A stretch of DNA of 64,000 nt from Spinellus fusiger (GCA_025094145.1 JALLLS010000039.1:62001-126000); one strand, 5' to 3'. Positions 22,181 through 34,143 are shown, counted from the first letter of the stretch. Numbers and translations are program-made. Notes: generated by a model from the letters alone, not told the origin.

Positions 22181-22791
22181 ATGGCTATCGATAAACAGGG
22201 AGTCAAATATGCTTGGTGAGTGGTGCTTCTTCTAGCAGTGCCTCTCTTAACAGTGCCTCTGTAATGATCCACACTCAAGTATGAGCTGTATTAAGGGTCA
22301 TCGTGTCAAACAATGTCAACACCATAGTCGCCCACTTGTGCCTGTTCAGAAACCAGGCAGACAAGTAAGCCAATGTTCTCACTGCCGGGATCTACGCTCT
22401 ACACACAAAATACATGTTAAGTGCACCTGTGCTATTGCCCAAAGTGAGACAAGGCTAGTGTGTACGAGTGACTAATGCACAGGACTTCTCAGCACCGAAT
22501 CCTGTGAATGGTTGTTTATGTGAAATCATTCATACTTGCTCATGTGTGGGTCATCGCCACCAAGACACCCAGACAGAGTCCAAAGAGACATCGCCTATGC
22601 CAGAAGGGTGTGCTATGAAGACTACTACTACACAACCCATCACAGATTCCAGCATAGACTCTCTTCTAGAGTCTACTATGGGTTCTTCTGTGGATTCTAT
22701 ACAACCCTTTAGCTCAAAAGAGATGATGGAGGCCTTTCTTCTAAGTAATATGAATGAGCTCCTGTCCGCTCCTCAACAACAGCAAGAGTAA
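22181..22791 (+). CDS. Copper-fist DNA-binding transcription factor (Ace1/Mac1/Cuf1-like), short
   Basis: Exons 22181-22215, 22280-22443 and 22493-22791 give 165 aa. The first intron lies between GVKYAC and MSCIKGHR, and joining restores the copper fist: C-x2-C-IKGHR, CQHHSRPL, KPGRQVSQC, CRDLRSTHKIHVKC. This zinc- and copper-binding domain recognises promoters of copper and iron homeostasis genes. The tail has a Cys cluster (CLCEIIHTCSCVGHRH) resembling the copper-sensing CxC repeats of Mac1/Cuf1, then a Ser-rich acidic end and a short Gln run. At 165 aa it is far shorter than typical family members (over 200-400 aa). The second intron acceptor (22482 or 22492) is not settled; phase favours 22492. 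Confidence 0.85.
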
Positions 22792-22806
22792 CAACAGCAA
22801 CAACAG

Positions 22807-22837
<31 letters not shown>

Positions 22838-22982
22838 AAAGAATAGATCTATTAAATCAAGGCATAGCATGGGTGGATCGTGAGAAAAGAGAAATAATGA
22901 ATGAAAAGAGAGTCTAATGTCTATGCTAAATAGTATATATTGAATGAATAGTATATACTAAATGTACTGCAGTCATCCAACC

Positions 22983-24251
22983 CTAGCAAGTGCCCTTGGG
23001 AACAGCCTCCAGAGTAGAGGGACTTGTGTCTGCCTGAACATAGGCCAAATGCTCAACTGTAGTATAATTCTTTACTTTACACTTCTTCACCTGAGTTAAC
23101 ACATTTTCAGGAAGATTCAACCACAAGTAGTCTACATAAGACACTACAAACAAATCCAGTTGACAGCCTAGTCAAACCAATGCTCATGAGTCTTCTTTCA
23201 CAGAGTACATAACATTACTGAACAGCAACAGAAAGGATACTCACTACCAAAGGACCAGCCACTATCATCCACACGCACACACCCATTGTGTTTCTGACCA
23301 CCACCAAGATCCATTCCATTCAACTCTTGGATGTAGAGTGTTTCTCCATAGGGTAAATCATTGGAAGCAACACTGACAAAAGGAACAAGACTTCTATCTC
23401 CTGATCCACAGCCAAACACTCTTTCTGTACGTCCCTTGCCTCCAAGAACTTCAAATGTACTTGCTTTTGCTCCAAGATTCATCAGATTGCCATTACTCAA
23501 AAGACACTAATGCATAATATATAAAAGAAAGAAAAAGAGAGAAAAAGATAAGAGAATTCATGGTTAGTCCTACGCTTCCCGTGGCCTTAGTAAAAAGCCT
23601 TTTTCTTCTTTTTCTTCTTACTGTGCCTTCCATATTGCACTTGTTCCACATTATAGGAGAGACCATGGCGAGGGTGTTTTTATCCACATCTTTAAGTGGT
23701 TTTGTTGGATTCTCACTAAGAAGGATGCGTTTTCCCTTGTTGGATTGATCCCATTCGTTTTCTTTTGGTATCCAGAATTCTGTCAGTTTTACTTTTTTAT
23801 CACGGTAACATTTAGGTACTTTTGGTTTGGACAAGGGATTTAAATAATGGACAGAAGAGTTTTTTGTTTTTGAGATGAGAAGTCTTTCAGGTATATGTGT
23901 AGGCAGAGATGTGGTAGATATGGACAGGGCTGTAGAGTGGGTTGCAGAGTGGGTTGCAGAGTGGGATCCATTCTGTTGAGGCCCCTCTTCTGTTTGTGAT
24001 ACTGTCTGGTATAAGAATTGATCTAGCACATGCATTGCTGACAAAAGAGACTGCTCATTCTGTAGATTGGGAAAGTTGAAATGAGATAACAAAGAAAAAC
24101 CATTGAATTTGACCAGAACATTAGAGTGGCTATTAGGTGTGTAGGTGGAGAGTGGAGGTGTTGATGAAGAAGAGGAAGAAAGTGTAGCTAAACACTCTAC
24201 GCCAAGTGCATAGGCAGAATAGACTGCCATCACCCATACAGAATACACCAT
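22983..24251 (-). CDS. Secreted protein with a 3D (double-psi beta-barrel) domain
   Basis: Exons 24251-23622, 23506-23245 and 23167-22983 (minus) give 358 aa. The N-terminus (MVYSVWVMAVYSAYALGVEC) looks like a signal peptide. A Ser/Thr-rich variable region follows, then TEFWIPKENEWD and a C-terminal domain with LVPFVSVASNDLPYG and HNGCVRVDDSGWSFGSCQLD. The Asp-containing VDDSGW pattern is the 3D motif of RlpA/MltA-like double-psi barrels. In bacteria such domains belong to peptidoglycan-cleaving proteins. The role of the secreted fungal versions is unknown, with cell-wall or extracellular action inferred. The FGS|CQLD join across the 23244-23168 intron restores the conserved segment. Several cysteines in the last exon probably form disulfides. 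Confidence 0.75.
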
Positions 24252-24468
24252 GAAAAAGTAACAAGTAAAAACTTAATAGACGAATGGCTTGATAGAAATG
24301 GTCTTTGTAAGTCTTTCTTCTATATTTATATATAAAAATCTCAAGTCCAAGAAATGATTAATGAGTAGTAAAACAAGGGATATTAGTTTATTAATTCATT
24401 TGATCCGTTTTACACTAAAGAAACTTCATCCAAGATCAATGCTGTCCCTGATTCCATTGGTATTGGTA

Positions 24469-25326
24469 TTACACACAATAGATATATGTTCTCTCTTTCT
24501 TTGTATTGTTAGATAGAATTATAAGGCTATTGATAGTGTACATGAGTGATTCAATCAAAATAGAATAAACTCACCTCACAAATATAAATACACTCTGGAT
24601 GACTTGACTCACCCCAAGATAAGGATCCACTGCCCTATCATTTTGTGTAATATATTTGAACACGAGGATAGTCTATAGCAACCATTTTATAAGCTATTTT
24701 CTCTGTTGCCATGACATACCACAGAGCCAGCTACTCCACCCATTGCTATGGCAGCCCCCTATATATTTATATTTTAAAATATATATATAAAAAAAAGAGG
24801 TTCTTCTTCTAGTCAAGGGGGTATAAAATGACATGCTTACTATAAAAAATAACAGATAGTGTCTAAACAAACTTCCATCATCTTCTTTCAAGCGACTAAG
24901 AGCAACAAGAACACTGTATAAACGTTAATAATGCCTCTGTTCTATGCAGTCAATAGAAAGAAAGTCCTTACATTGGCATACCCATTGTCACTAATACACC
25001 TGATATCCAGTCCTCTACTCCTGCATAGGCCTTGGGCTCACCACTCTTTATGTTGGAGATCAAGGCATCAATAAATACCCACCAGCCAAGAGAAAACTAA
25101 TATAGTGTAGAGCAGTGTAGGTGAGAGAGATCTGTAGTGATTACAGCCTTCATATAGATATATGTGTATATTTGTATATATCAAAAGATGGAGAGATAGG
25201 AAGATAGAAAGAACTTTTTTTTTTGCTTACAAACATACTGGCTGTATAGACAGCCACGCCCTTTAGCTTGTCAAAAGAAAAACAAACAACATTTGGATGG
25301 AGAGTTGTTCTTTTTGGATAATTCAT
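24469..25326 (-). CDS. VPS68: TMEM50 / Vps68 family membrane protein
   Basis: Six small exons on the minus strand (25326-25231, 25096-24972, 24913-24841, 24758-24720, 24672-24575, 24526-24469) join in frame to 162 aa, normal for the family. Four hydrophobic segments are visible. Landmarks are GVAVYTASMF|FSLGWWVFIDA, GAAIAMGGVAGSV, TILVFKYITQND and GVSQVIQSVFIFV. Yeast Vps68 is a vacuolar/endosomal protein that works with ESCRT in vacuolar sorting; animal TMEM50A/B are ER/Golgi proteins. The last exon is the least certain. An internal GTGAGT at 24612-24607 is read through, because the continuing frame matches the family. Confidence 0.8.
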
Positions 25327-25658
25327 GGTGGCCTTGGGGTGTGGGAGAAGAGAAAAGAATACCTAACACGAGAACTATATATGGAGAATGACGCGCTGTT
25401 CTTGGAGTGAGTTTTTTTTTCTTTCTTTCTTTCTATAGGCGAGAGAGGACTGGAAGGGGCTCACGTCATTTGATCTCAGGCGCATTTGATCTATGCTGTG
25501 TCATGAAAGGAAAAAAGAAAGGGGCTCTACCAAGTCAATAGCACAGTTATTCATCATAGTAATAGAAAGAAATGCTTTTATTATTATTATTATTATTATT
25601 ATTTTATCATGCGATTCAACAGGACACTCCATCATTGAAAACAGTGGGGTTGCTATGT
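25327..25658. other. Intergenic region between NOT4 and the TMEM50 gene
   Basis: Both flanking genes are on the minus strand, so this is the 3' flank of NOT4 and the promoter side of the TMEM50 gene. It holds a (TTA)n run at about 25574-25604 and a TTTC repeat at 25418-25435. Confidence 0.5.
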
Positions 25659-27687
25659 CTACATTTGTGCAAATCCAAACCGAGAATGTTTACGAATGGG
25701 CGATTCAAACATGATCCCTGTAGAACGCAGGACTTGATGTGCAAATGGATTAAATGTGCCAGTGTAAATAGGCGTAGGTACACTGTGGATAAGGAACTCA
25801 AGAGGAGAAAGAGTAAATTCCGGTGGTGATGGACCCACTGCCATGGTCTGTCTTGCTCCTCCTCCTTCTCCTCCATTCTCAGTAGCCATGGTGGTGGTGG
25901 CGGCATCATGCAGGGCAGAGACACCCACTGGCACTTCTTCACTCTCATCCTCCTGCCTTGGATTGAACAGGGGATAGACCTGGTCAAAGGCATCTCCCAT
26001 AACAAAGCTAACAAGACCAGCATAATGGGTTTCATGCGACCAATGTGCCTTCTCCTCACTAGAAGGAGGCTCCACAGATCCACTGTTGGATTCAGCAGGC
26101 AGTTCTTGGGATGATTCCTGGTGATCATGCACAGAGACAGGTGTGGAAGGTCTTTCTTTGGGAGTTTGGCTCTGTGCCTTGGACTCATCGGCTTCCAAAA
26201 GAGCCTTGATCTTTTCTTGTTCTTTTCGCCTCTTCTTCTCCAGACGACGCTTCATTACAGAAGGAGACTGCTGTTGAGCCTGTTTCTGTGCCACTGCCAC
26301 TGCCACAGACAGAGGAGGACCAAAGTTATCGGGCGTCAGAGAGCGATCAGGCAGGGTGCCTGACTTGAGGATGGGGGTGGAAGGACCGCTGCTTGCCTTT
26401 GCCCATGAGGCAGTGGCGGGAAGGGCAGAACGCTCGTCCTCGTGGTGTTCAAGAGGGAGCGATGGCTTGGGAGGTGGGTCGTGGCGGGGTGTTTTGTAGG
26501 AGATGGTAGCCACGGATTCCAATGTCACTGGTTTGCGTGTCGAGGTGTTGACAGAGACAGGAGGGAAGTCATTGGCAAGAGATGCAGTGGAGTAGACAGG
26601 AGGTGACATGGGTTCTTCTGCATCAGTGGATAGTTGATCTCGCATACGATGCTTTCTACCAGGACAGTGTTGGTATTCTGTAGGCTATGGAGGATGACAC
26701 CACTTACCCTGTAGCTAGTTCTTCCTTTGATATTGTGTCAGCATCCTCTCCCGGCTCATGCAGGTAGAGACAGCTTGGGTTTGGACAGGACATGTTGCGT
26801 AGGTAGTAGGTGCAGTATTTTGTTGTGCCATAGGAGGCTCTAATGCAAGTACAGATGAGACAAGAAGTAGGAGGGCAGTGCCTACCTTAGGATTCTTCCT
26901 GCTATGATGCTGCCATCTACGGAATGAATGGCTTTGGCAGCATCCTCCTTGCGCTGATAGGTCACATAGACAGCTGCACTTGGCTGTGTGGATGTATTGG
27001 TGTTGGCATGAGAGGTGGAGATATGTGGGTGGGTGTGTGGGTGGGTGGCAGTGGCGGCCACAGGACGCTTGTTAATGACAATCTTGGATATTTTGCCAAA
27101 CTGACCGAAGAAGTCGTGGGATCTTACTGTCTAACTCTTCTCATTAGAGCGTGCACCCTTTTCCTTTTTCTCCTTTGTCTACCAAGAGCACTTACTTCTT
27201 CCACTGCTAATTTAGGGTGGAGTCCAATGACATAAACAAGGTTCTTCTGTACCACTCGCATATTGGCCAAGTGTCTTCGATTGACTGCCTCCATGTCTTT
27301 CTGTTGTCGCTCTTTCTCTTTCTTTTCTCGCTTAATACGGGATATCCTAGGCCCACTGAGTCAACAGAACAAACAAGGCGTGGACTTACTCGTCTGCACT
27401 GATAGGCTCAAACTCAACCATTTCTACCGAGTATTCTCGTCGACTGTGGGTGCTGTCAATAGATGACTAGTGGGGGATATATTTACCAAGCAGGACAACG
27501 ACCATTCAAGTTCTCCTTGATGTGGTGCCAGCAGAAGCGACATATCTAGTGGTATAAGACACTCTGTACTGTCTCTTTGCCTTTGTACCTGGTAACCACA
27601 CGCACAAGGCTTGAAATTACGATCAGCAATATCAAGTTCCTCCATGCAGAGAGGACACTCGAACTCTTCTTCATCAGAGTCAAACAT
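25659..27687 (-). CDS. NOT4: NOT4 RING E3 ubiquitin ligase, CCR4-NOT subunit
   Basis: Seven exons (27687-27589, 27545-27487, 27452-27390, 27346-27196, 27130-26886, 26839-26708, 26655-25659) give 581 aa. The N-terminal RING (about 11-57) is of the C4C4 type: CPLCMEELDI, CACGYQ, ICRFCWHHI, GRCPAC. An alpha-helical linker (KREKKEKERQQKD) is followed by an RRM (LVYVIGL; DFFGQFGKISKIVIN; AAVYVTYQRKEDA), with a Thr/His/Asn-rich insert before the last strand. Next is a CCCH finger (KYCTYYLRNMSC ... CLYLH). The second half is disordered and proline-rich. Not4 ubiquitinates stalled ribosomes and is recruited by Not1. The exon 6/7 join was chosen because it restores the family pattern AxGKHxxxxxQL. Confidence 0.93.
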
Positions 27688-28336
27688 AATCAATTGAAAA
27701 AAATAAAGAAGAGAAGAGAAGAAAAGAAAGAGTGGATGAGTGCGTGGGTGGGTGGGTGGGGAAGGGAAAGACAGACACGCAAAATAGGCGGGCACACAAA
27801 ATAAGTAGGCAGACGAGTGTGTCTACGCAATCGATACAGCAAGTAAATAAAACCAAACCCACACCAAGATACAAAACAAATCTTAGAAAAATATCATGGT
27901 CCCGTCTTCATTCTCCGCCTATTTCTTAATTCTTCATTTTATGTGTCTTTTCCATACTACATTAAGATGGACTGCACCCTCTCTTTTCTCTCTTCTCTTC
28001 TTTCACTTATGTTTTGTATTGTAAATCGTGAGTTGAATATGTTCTGATGCGTGTTACTCTCTATATTCTATTAAAATAATAATAAATAATAATAATAATA
28101 ATAAATAGATAAAATAAAAAAGATCACTGTCTATCTATCATAGTAGGATTTAATTTGTATGCAATAAAGATAAAGGTGCATACTAGGATACAGGATGCTA
28201 TACAGAAACAATAAGAATGGTATGAGAGTGATATGAGATGAATAAAAGGAATAAGAGTAGAAAGAGTAATTACAATAATAATAGTAAATATAAAAATATA
28301 AAAAAAAGGACATCTTTTCATGTTGTTTTGATCATG
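27688..28336. other. Intergenic region upstream of NOT4
   Basis: Promoter side of NOT4 (minus) and 3' flank of the FetB-like gene (minus). It contains purine-rich runs at 27696-27735, a GTGG repeat, and (AAT)n at about 28078-28105. The FetB-like stop may lie at 28318-28320 rather than 28337-28339, depending on the last splice. Confidence 0.45.
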
Positions 28337-29879
28337 TCACATCTCAACTTCTTCATATTTGACCTTTTGACGACGCTTCCACAAAATATCTGGAAGACAA
28401 ACACGCACACAAAATAGAATACGACTCATCTTCTCAAGGGAAACCCTTTTGCTTATAAAAGGAATTCTACTCACAAATGATCCAGTATCAATGATCCTAT
28501 CGAGACGCAGAACCTGCTGCTTATCGATCAACACCATCATACATGCCTATGCAACAGAATACATCAAAACAGAATAAATCAAAACAGAATAAATCAAAAC
28601 AGAATAAATCAAAACAGACATCATCAAAACAATAATCCATACACTCATAGGAAAGCATATACAAAAAAAATTCTACACTTACCCCAACTGTCATCATCAC
28701 TCCAAAAGTACTACTTGCCGCCACCATAAACATAATACACTGCTGGTACATCACAGCCTCATGTATAGGAGTGCCTGCCATGATCTGACCTGTCATCATG
28801 CCAGGAATGTTGATCATGCCCATCACACTAAGCTGGGTCAGCACTGGTAACATGGCCATGCGCATAATCTCAATGGCAAGAGGAAGACCCGCCTCGTACC
28901 GTGTTGCCCCATAGGCCAATCGAGTCTCTAGAAGAGCAGCATGTGTACTATTCTATCATGAGTGTCTTGTTGATTTCCAGTAAGAGGTACCTTATCTGAT
29001 CCAAACAACGCTCTGTAGCCATAACAACACTGCCCATTGTATTGCCAAGCAGCATGCCAATGATGGGAATAAAGAGAGTTGGCTCCCAAAAGGGTGTTCT
29101 TTGCAGTACATAGACTATACCAACATAGGAAATAATACAATTGCTGGTAAAGAGAATAACAAACATAATAACAAACTATTAACAAAAGAAAACAGTGAGT
29201 GTCTTGTAAGAAGACTCCATATGTACTCTTACCAATCCTTTGAATGTCTTTTTGGTTCGGTGGTAGACAAGTTCATAGGTACCCAACAAGACTAAAATCA
29301 CTAATAATCATAATCATAATCATAATCATAATAATCATAATAAAAGACCGTGATACATAGACATAAGTAACTAATAGACATAGCTAGCCAACCACTTACA
29401 AGATAATAATAGAACAATGTACACATTGTTGGAATGAAAAACATCTTCAAGCACATATCCCTATAGCAAGAAAAAAGTAAATCACAAATGGTATGAACAA
29501 ATAGGAAAGAGGAAAAAGAAAACTCCTTGATAACAGCACCTCCTTTTTCTTCTTTATACTATCTTGAACCAACCCAATCCATCAATAATAAAGTAGAAAA
29601 AAAGAAAAAAAAGAAAAACTTCATTCTGCTTACCATGATCATCAATTGAACAACACATCGAATACTAGCCACTATAAGAGAGTACTCGAGTTTTATGCCC
29701 ATTATTGCACTGATAAAAACTGGGTAGAATTGAATGGTAGGCATACATCAACAGTTTATGGAATTCTAATAAGACTCTTTTTTATGCTATTTACCAGCCA
29801 ACAGGACAAAGGAAGAAGCCTCCAAGACATTGATCCAATCTAAAGTCACTTGATCATTCAAATGTTGGGATGTCTTCAT
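28337..29879 (-). CDS. UPF0014 / FetB-ALS3-like membrane permease
   Basis: Eight exons (29879-29795, 29719-29634, 29460-29400, 29291-29233, 29175-28991, 28947-28683, 28546-28475, last about 28386-28337) give about 290 aa with seven or so membrane helices. Family landmarks are FWEPTLFIPIIGMLLGNTMGSV, LETRLAYGATRYEA (each read across the sequence in shorter blocks) and LTQLSVMGMINIPGMMTGQI. Bacterial FetB is the permease of the FetAB iron exporter; plant ALS3/STAR2 acts in aluminium tolerance with a separate ATPase. No ABC ATPase gene is in this window, so partner and substrate are unknown. The last junction is unsure: donor GTGAGT (28474) or GTAGAA (28470) gives two alternative short tails. 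One intron is expanded by a 15-bp minisatellite. Confidence 0.82.
28556..28625. repeat. 15-bp minisatellite inside a FetB-like gene intron
   Basis: About four near-perfect copies of AACAGAATAAATCAA, with flanking degenerate copies, fill the middle of the intron 28547-28682. Confidence 0.85.
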
Positions 29880-31185
29880 TGAAAAAGAAATCAATATAGT
29901 GCGTATAAAGTAGTCTTATCAAGAAAAGGAGGGAAACTTGCCTTGTTTCTTTAAATTTCCTTTATGATATTAAGGCAAAAAAAATTCAATGTCCATTGAC
30001 TTGTGTGCTTCCTATATTTTACATTTTTATCTTATTTAGCAGACTTTCTTATTACTTGCTTGACCTCCATAAGCCTGTTGATTGTACAACAACAAACCCT
30101 ACAATTAGTATGACCGATGGAAAGAGGGTTTATACTTTTACCGTATATAAAATAGAGTTTGAATGAAGCTGCACACAACGGCAGAAACAGTAGAGGAAGA
30201 AAACAGCTTTTTCTTCCATTGTGCCTGATGAATGAAAGAGAGATCATCTCCACCTGCTTTTCTGTTGTGTGTAGTTTCTATTAGAATAAGAAGAGGAAGA
30301 AAAAAAGAGACCCTATCATCTGTCTTTTTGCTATCAGATCTAATAGAAGAAGAGAGAGAAGGAACTATCATCTGTTTCTTTTTTTTTTTTTCCTTTCTTC
30401 ATTGGCAATAGGTAACCTTCATTAAGATTTCATTTGATCATTTTGCTCAGATCATCTTACAGAAGATACCTATTTTAGGGAAGTAATGGTTTGTCTCCGA
30501 TCTATTTTTTTATAATGTGCTGGGCTGTGCATGACTATGCATAGTATAGTATCAACAGACAAAGGAAAGAGACAAATGACCTATTGGTGGCACTGTACCA
30601 GCTATTTCTAACTCAATTCATTCTATCGTGCTCTATAATCCCATGTGGCTATTTTTCATTCTATTTTTCATTCCATTTAATAGGCAATGGACTGGGAATC
30701 TCTGTTTTTGTTTTCCTGCACGTCCACCTCTCTGTAGCCTATTATGGACAAACAGAGAATGGGAAAATGAGGTCCATTGCTCTGTAAGCTGATTCAGGCC
30801 ATTGTCCTACCATGGACATTATTGAATTTTATTACAAGTGATAATGTATTTTATAAAAGACAAAGATACAGCTTAAACAAGAGTCACTCTGAGAATAGGA
30901 AGATAAGCGCACCTGTATACGTATAAACGCTCTAAAGATTAGTATTAGTATTAGTATTAGTATTAGTATTAGTATTAGTATTAGTATTTAGTATTTATAA
31001 AATAAATAAAAACAAAATAATATCAGAAAAACATAGATTGCATTTTTAATTGCATGTTTTTTATGTTTTTTTCATGTTTTTCATGTTTTTTATTTCATTT
31101 ATTATTAACACTAACTGAATCTTATAAGAATCAGTACTTTTGGGTAGATGAAGCAAAATGATAGGGCTCTTTCAATGCATTAGAA
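29880..31185. other. Intergenic region with ATTAGT repeat
   Basis: The 5' flank of the FetB-like gene and 3' flank of the homeobox gene. An (ATTAGT)n hexanucleotide array is at about 30938-30990. A hydrophobic 67-aa frame at 30584-30787 on the plus strand has no family resemblance. Nothing else is supported. Confidence 0.5.
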
Positions 31186-32097
31186 TCATAAGAATGGAAC
31201 CTCGGTATTTTTTATTTTACCTTCATTTTTCATTGGACAAGAAAGTATATCTTGCTCTTTCCAATCAAAGGGCATTGTGTCTACAAAAGTGTTATTCCTG
31301 TTGGTATTACCAAAATCAGGATCACTGTCCTGTTCATTACACTGTTCTATATCAAGATAGTAAGTTCCCATTGGAAAATGAGAAAGAATGGGTGATCCAT
31401 GGGAGTGAGAAGCAGAAAAAGGCCATGTATAGGCACTGATGGACTGATCCAGGGACAAAGGATCAACTATCTTCTGGTCATTTTCATTGACAGGGACAGA
31501 GTAAGGCATACAGAAAGAACTAAATCGATCATCCGAAGACCACAGCTGATCATTCTGAACAGCATTCATACAAGAATACATAAATGGCTGTTGTTGTTGA
31601 TGTTCAATGAGGGTAGATGGGTTGTAAAGACTCTCATCGGGAAAGAGGTTCTGGAATAAATGGTTGCCCTCTTCCCCAGAAATAGACTCTGCTGAGATGC
31701 ATTCAGATAGAATAATGCTGCTGCCACTTGATGATCTTGAGGTCGTATCGATATCAGAGACAGGCTCTGATGTTGGTTTTACAGTCGATACTTCTCCTGG
31801 TTTTGTTGTAATATCTGTCTCTTTAGGAGACTTTTTTCTGTAGCTTCGTCTTTTGTATTTAGCACGTCTATTCTGAAACCAAGTTGTAATTGTTTTTCGA
31901 GGTGTAGACATTTGATCAGCTAGACTCTGTAGTGCTCTTTGAGATGGACTTGGCTCTTCAGCATAATGTTCTTCCAAAAGAGCAGCCTCGGTTGCAGAGA
32001 AGCGACGTCGATTTTTTATTTTAGGTGACCAAGAGTCGTTGCTGCTCTCATGCATGTCGTCGTCCATAGGCACTGATAATGGTGTATTAACCGACAT
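31186..32097 (-). CDS. Homeodomain transcription factor
   Basis: A single-exon frame of 303 aa. The homeodomain spans about residues 28-88 (NRRRFSATEAALLEEHYAE ... ITTWFQNRRAKYKRR). The recognition helix has the invariant Trp, Phe, Asn and Arg (WFQNRRAK). The basic end (KRRSYRKKS) can serve as a nuclear signal. The remaining 210 residues are acidic, Ser/Thr-rich and disordered, consistent with a regulatory region. Target genes cannot be inferred. No introns are needed: the frame is open from ATG 32097 to TGA 31186-31188. Confidence 0.92.
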   Translation of the reverse strand: MSVNTPLSVPMDDDMHESSNDSWSPKIKNRRRFSATEAALLEEHYAEEPSPSQRALQSLADQMSTPRKTITTWFQNRRAKYKRRSYRKKSPKETDITTKPGEVSTVKPTSEPVSDIDTTSRSSSGSSIILSECISAESISGEEGNHLFQNLFPDESLYNPSTLIEHQQQQPFMYSCMNAVQNDQLWSSDDRFSSFCMPYSVPVNENDQKIVDPLSLDQSISAYTWPFSASHSHGSPILSHFPMGTYYLDIEQCNEQDSDPDFGNTNRNNTFVDTMPFDWKEQDILSCPMKNEGKIKNTEVPFL

Positions 32098-33973
32098 TAT
32101 TCAGGTGAAAGAAGCTAATGAAGTGCAGTGGAACTCTTTACGGTATTCTTTTTGTCTTTTAAAGATTGATAGACAAAGGAGATATTTTGATTTCAAGTAC
32201 AGTTGAGTGGACATGATCAAAAGCATATTGGGTTTCTTATTTGAAGTGAAGTTATGCATTTCTGTTCTATCTAAGAAGTTTTTCGAAGAAAAAATATAAT
32301 CTAGGCAAGTGTTTCTATTCATGAATAAATGGAATAGCACAACTGTAGACATATGTTTGTGAAATATTTTTTAGTCTTATTACAATTGAAGGAATATGCC
32401 TGTTTATCATATATACTTTATCAATAATTGATATATTGGTAATGGGAAGATGTAGCTACAGTAGAAAAGTAACGCAATATGATTTTGATCTCTCAAAAGT
32501 GTCTAATAAAACACGTGTCTTGGTTTCATAAATAATAGATGAAAGCTTTGTCAGTTTATGCTTCATACTCCTTATGACCATTTGCTGTGGAGTAAAACCA
32601 ATGTTTAAAAAACATCTTTTTTATTCTTTTTCGGCAATAAGCATTTTTGAAGAAAAAGTGAAATATACCGTTTTCCATAAATGTGAATTGAGAGAAGTTA
32701 GAACAGTTCTTTTAAAACTAAAATCAGTGTATGCCTGTGCGTATGAAAATATTTTTGGCTTTTTATTATTATTATATGCATTGTTACGTACTATTGAAAT
32801 CGATAAATTAGAACACTATTCTTTTCTTTCATAACTGTTGTAATCCTTTCAAGAAATTAGGCCACATGTATTATTTCCCTCAGCTGTACCTTATAATGGC
32901 TTAGGCCTTAAAAGTAGAAATACTATTCACTTGAAGTGTTTTCTAAAATACAATTGGATGCTGGAGAGCATTATCATCAATATTTTTGTCAATAACTTGA
33001 CTAGATGGTGTTAATAAAAACAGACGATTAAACTCTGCTTCAAATATGGTTTAGTTTGTTGAATATTATAGCTGATCATTGTAATATCTTTATTTATCTA
33101 CTACTAGCTTATATTTTTATAGTACTTGTATCAATGGACCAGAAAATTATTGAAAAAGAACACTACAATCAATAAGCTTATGTTGATAGGATTATCTTTT
33201 TGTTTTTTTGTTTTATTTTGTATTCATAAGTGAGATACTTGTTACTTGAATGAAAGAAAAAAGATCGAATTTTCATACTGCCGGTATCTTTCTCTAGTTA
33301 TTGTACCTAATTCTTGTACCTAATTCTTGTGGCTGCTGAGAAAAAAAATAGCACTTAGATGCCTATGTTAAACAAAAATCTGTTTGTGAGAAAGGGAAGT
33401 AGTTTTCTTTTACTATATCTGCATTGTAATTTTAAAAGATAGTAGTCTGAGGTATCTTCCATAGATAAAGATCATCAAATCTGACAGTATATGTGTATTT
33501 TTTATGTCTCTAAATATGCCTTTATTGTTTGTTTGTTTGTTTGTTTGTTTTATTTTTTTATTTTTTTATTTTTTTATTTTATTATATTATATTATATTAT
33601 TAAAAAAAAGAGAGAGATTTAAGGCATGAGACATACCGTTATATTTTTGATTGGTTAAACTATTCATACGATGATTTCATTTTTTTTTATATTGATATAG
33701 AGAATAATACTATTAGAACAGGTAGACACTCTTTTTCTTTTAAACTTAAATGAAAATGGAATAAATCCTTTCAAGTTACAACATTCAATTCATAAATAAC
33801 AATAGAACATTAAGTTCACACTCTGACTCGGGGAAATAAATAAAATTATTTTAGTCAACCATTGTCTTTGCGTATAGATAAAGAGTGCCTGAAAGGATAT
33901 AGCTAAGATAAAAAAAAAGCAGTTATAGATTCAATTATATTCACCACCATAATATAATAATAAAACAGAACTA
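32098..33973. other. Gene-poor AT-rich stretch between homeobox gene and transposon
   Basis: Contains (GTTT)n, (ATTTTTT)n and (TTATA)n runs at 33527-33600. An 86-aa plus-strand frame at 32574-32834 is AT-rich, unspliced and unlike any family I know. The first few hundred bases should include the homeobox promoter. Confidence 0.5.
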
Positions 33974-33997
33974 CAGCCACACACAATTGAATTTAAT
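33974..33997 (+). repeat. Left terminal inverted repeat of the Tc1/mariner element
   Basis: Begins CAGCCACACACAATTG directly after a TA dinucleotide. Confidence 0.85.
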
Positions 33998-34143
33998 CAT
34001 TTTTAATATAAATATCAAGACGAAATATTTAGGATATGTTCAACATTAGATAAAACACTCCACATTTGATATAGAAGCTTCAAACTTTCACACAATAAAG
34101 CTCAATATCTTTAATTATAGAAAATAAAATAATAATAATATAA

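Noticed and set aside
24607..24612. GTGAGT as a donor in the TMEM50/Vps68 gene
   Set aside because: Reading through gives GVSQVIQSVFIFV, which fits the family's last membrane helix. The next GTGAGT at 24574 is the better donor.
16643..27687. CCR4 and NOT4 as a functional gene cluster
   Set aside because: They are on opposite strands with four unrelated genes between them, so proximity alone is weak evidence.
30584..30787. Hydrophobic 67-aa plus-strand frame
   Set aside because: Pyrimidine-rich DNA gives Phe/Leu/Ser-rich frames on one strand; no supporting signal.
32574..32834. 86-aa plus-strand frame
   Set aside because: Low-complexity AT-driven codons and no recognisable domain.
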